A program made the position numbers and the translations under genes. Below, piece after piece: positions 33,691 through 34,900 of a stretch of DNA of 34,900 nt. The DNA comes from Rhodospirillales bacterium (GTDB lineage: Bacteria; Pseudomonadota; Alphaproteobacteria; Rhodospirillales; JASLLV01): positions 1 through 34,900 of the forward strand of contig JASLLV010000007.1 in assembly GCA_030746935.1 (NCBI GenBank), written 5' to 3'. How positions within the stretch are numbered: the stretch's first letter is position 1; the number at the start of each line of letters is the position of its first letter. The notes beneath the pieces are model-generated. The model was not told the origin of the DNA. It did no database searches and saw nothing but the letters and a program-made list of their open reading frames with translations.

Positions 33691-34821
33691 TCAGACCCGC
33701 GCGGCATCCGCGATCATGTCTGCGAGCGCGTCCATGACGGCTTTCGCATCAAGCCGCGCCACGCACGGATACATGCCTTCTTCGAACGCATGGATGCAGG
33801 ACCCGAGGCAGCCGCGACACGGCATGTCGTGATAGAGGAACCGCACATTGTCCGGCGTGATCCGCGAATCGTACGGCACGCTGTCGACAACGTGGGCGGC
33901 GCTCGCGAGACAAAGCGTCAGTGCCCCGATTCCGATGGCGAGATGCATCACCGAGGTGTCCACGGTGACCACGAATCGCGCACCCTGCATCACCGCCGCC
34001 TTGGATTCGAGCGAGCGCTCGTCGAGGCGGACGCGCGGCACCGACGCCAGCGCCCGGTATTCCGGGTTTCGGTCGAGATCGCCGGGACCCGCGGACAAGA
34101 CCACGTCGTGGTCGGACGGAAGCGCGGCCAAGATCCGAGCGAACAGAGCGTACGAATGCTGGCGCTCGCGGATCGCGGAAAAGGGGTGCAGAACCACGGT
34201 CGGCGTCTCGAATTGGCTCGGCGCAGGCAAGCGTTCCGGATCGAATCGGACAGCCGGCATCGGATCGCTTCGCCCCGTCACCCAATTGGCGAAATCGGTC
34301 CAGCGCACCATCCGGTGCGCCATTCCTTCGGGCACGGCGAACCAATCCGAATAGTAGCGGCGGTTGCGGGCCAGCCTGGCGTCGTGCTTGGGCCAGCTTC
34401 TGGGCGTCATCGCATAGCGCTCGTCCGCGCCCGAGGCCGCGACGAGCGCGTCGTCGACCCCGGGCAGGCGCAGATGGTCGGTCGAAATCGCCACGCGGTA
34501 ACCGGCCCCGGATACGTCGCGCGAAGTTCGGAGACGGTAAAGGGGATTGCGCAGGAACCGGCGGTAATCCACGGCTCGAACCCGCATTCGCGGCGGATAC
34601 AGGAAGCCCGCGGCAGCAGAACTGGTGCGGACGATCAAATCGACCGGCTCGTCGCCCTCGGCCAGATTCAAGAATCGGGGCGCGACCACGGAAAAGAGGA
34701 TGGTGTCGCCGAGACCGCCGCTCGAGACCAGAAGCACGCCGCGGCGCCTCGATCCCGGCCGCGGCGAGGATGCCCGCGCCCGGACGACGGCGTCGAGGGC
34801 GTCCGCGATTCTAAGGCGCAT
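33691..34821 (-). CDS. Glycosyltransferase family 9-like protein with a four-Cys cluster
   Basis: A 376-residue GT9-type protein. It has GVLLVSSGGLGDTILFSVVAPRFLNLA (donor-domain start), VVLHPFSAIRERQHSYALFARILAALPSDHDVVLSAG and FVVTVDTSVMHLAIGIGALTLCLASAAHVVD. Near the end comes DMPCRGCLGSCIHAFEEGMYPCVARL, a C-x2-C-x3-C-x10-C cluster that could bind metal. The ATG at 34821 (MRLRIADAL) lies inside the end of the upstream frame (11-nt overlap), which supports it over the track start at 34863. It probably modifies an envelope glycan. It may form an operon with the cut upstream gene. Confidence 0.82.
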   Translation of the reverse strand: MRLRIADALDAVVRARASSPRPGSRRRGVLLVSSGGLGDTILFSVVAPRFLNLAEGDEPVDLIVRTSSAAAGFLYPPRMRVRAVDYRRFLRNPLYRLRTSRDVSGAGYRVAISTDHLRLPGVDDALVAASGADERYAMTPRSWPKHDARLARNRRYYSDWFAVPEGMAHRMVRWTDFANWVTGRSDPMPAVRFDPERLPAPSQFETPTVVLHPFSAIRERQHSYALFARILAALPSDHDVVLSAGPGDLDRNPEYRALASVPRVRLDERSLESKAAVMQGARFVVTVDTSVMHLAIGIGALTLCLASAAHVVDSVPYDSRITPDNVRFLYHDMPCRGCLGSCIHAFEEGMYPCVARLDAKAVMDALADMIADAARV

Positions 34822-34900
34822 CGCCAGTCGACGCCCGGACCCCGGAGCCGCGATCCTCGGCACCCAGCACCTCGGTGAGCGCGTCCCACACCCGCTCGGC
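34811..34900 (-). CDS. C-terminal end of an upstream gene, cut by window edge
   Basis: The minus frame entering at 34900 reads AERVWDALTEVLGAEDRGS... and stops at TAG 34811-34813, overlapping the GT9 start by 11 nt. Only 29 residues are visible and it is absent from the ORF track. The overlap style matches other real junctions here (fur-miaB, rbfA-truB). The leading helix-like segment (AERVWDALTEVLG) would suit a glycosyltransferase end, but the family cannot be named. Confidence 0.6.
   Translation of the reverse strand, partial: AERVWDALTEVLGAEDRGSGVRASTGDAP

Overview
The window is a GC-rich chromosomal segment that reads as Alphaproteobacteria, probably near the Rhodospirillales. The reasons are gene order (mutS-glnD-murJ-trpS, then tsaB ... 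fur-miaB-phoH-ybeY-corC-lnt-xre-metK-trmB-rimP-nusA-ylxR-infB-rbfA-truB), a YlxR domain fused to an L7Ae-like domain, a MucR/Ros regulator, and a Fur without the CxxC zinc cysteines. Assignments come from reading motifs; no database search was run. No rRNA, tRNA, CRISPR, insertion sequence or prophage was seen.

Layout. 1-6516 (all minus): the transcription/translation operon rimP-nusA-ylxR-infB-rbfA-truB, with truB cut by the window edge. 6517-6911: rimP leader with a promoter and an intrinsic-terminator-like hairpin just before rimP, plus a 138-bp inverted-repeat element that supplies the trmB stop codon. 6909-9621: trmB, metK and an Xre-type regulator. 9838-15943: lnt, corC-like, ybeY, phoH, miaB and fur, several joined by ATGA, GTGA or 11-nt overlaps. 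16014-17585: mucR, a divergent TusA-like gene, and tsaB. 17755-20912: an envelope island (MipA/OmpV protein, polysaccharide deacetylase, Bax-like glucosaminidase) between tsaB and trpS. 21145-30469: trpS, murJ, glnD, mutS and a secreted protein of unknown function. 30501-34900: macro-domain protein, two GT9 glycosyltransferases around an AmpG-like permease, and the last codons of a further gene.

How the genes fit together. The left half is ribosome assembly, translation initiation, antitermination, and RNA or tRNA modification (RimP, NusA, IF2, RbfA, TruB, TrmB, MiaB, TsaB, YbeY, PhoH). The right half joins mismatch repair and nitrogen signalling (MutS, GlnD) to a recurring envelope theme: lipid II flipping (MurJ), muropeptide import (AmpG), wall cleavage (Bax), possible glycan deacetylation, lipoprotein acylation (Lnt) and glycan transfer (GT9). 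Three regulators (Xre, Fur, MucR) sit among the housekeeping genes.

Most of the window is ordinary core genome, and I do not see a clearly new multi-gene system. The most interesting signals are non-coding: the rimP attenuator-like leader, the palindromic element at the end of trmB, and structured promoter regions at mucR, xre and mipA. Among the proteins, a four-cysteine cluster in the second GT9 and altered metal-site residues in the deacetylase and MucR deserve a look.
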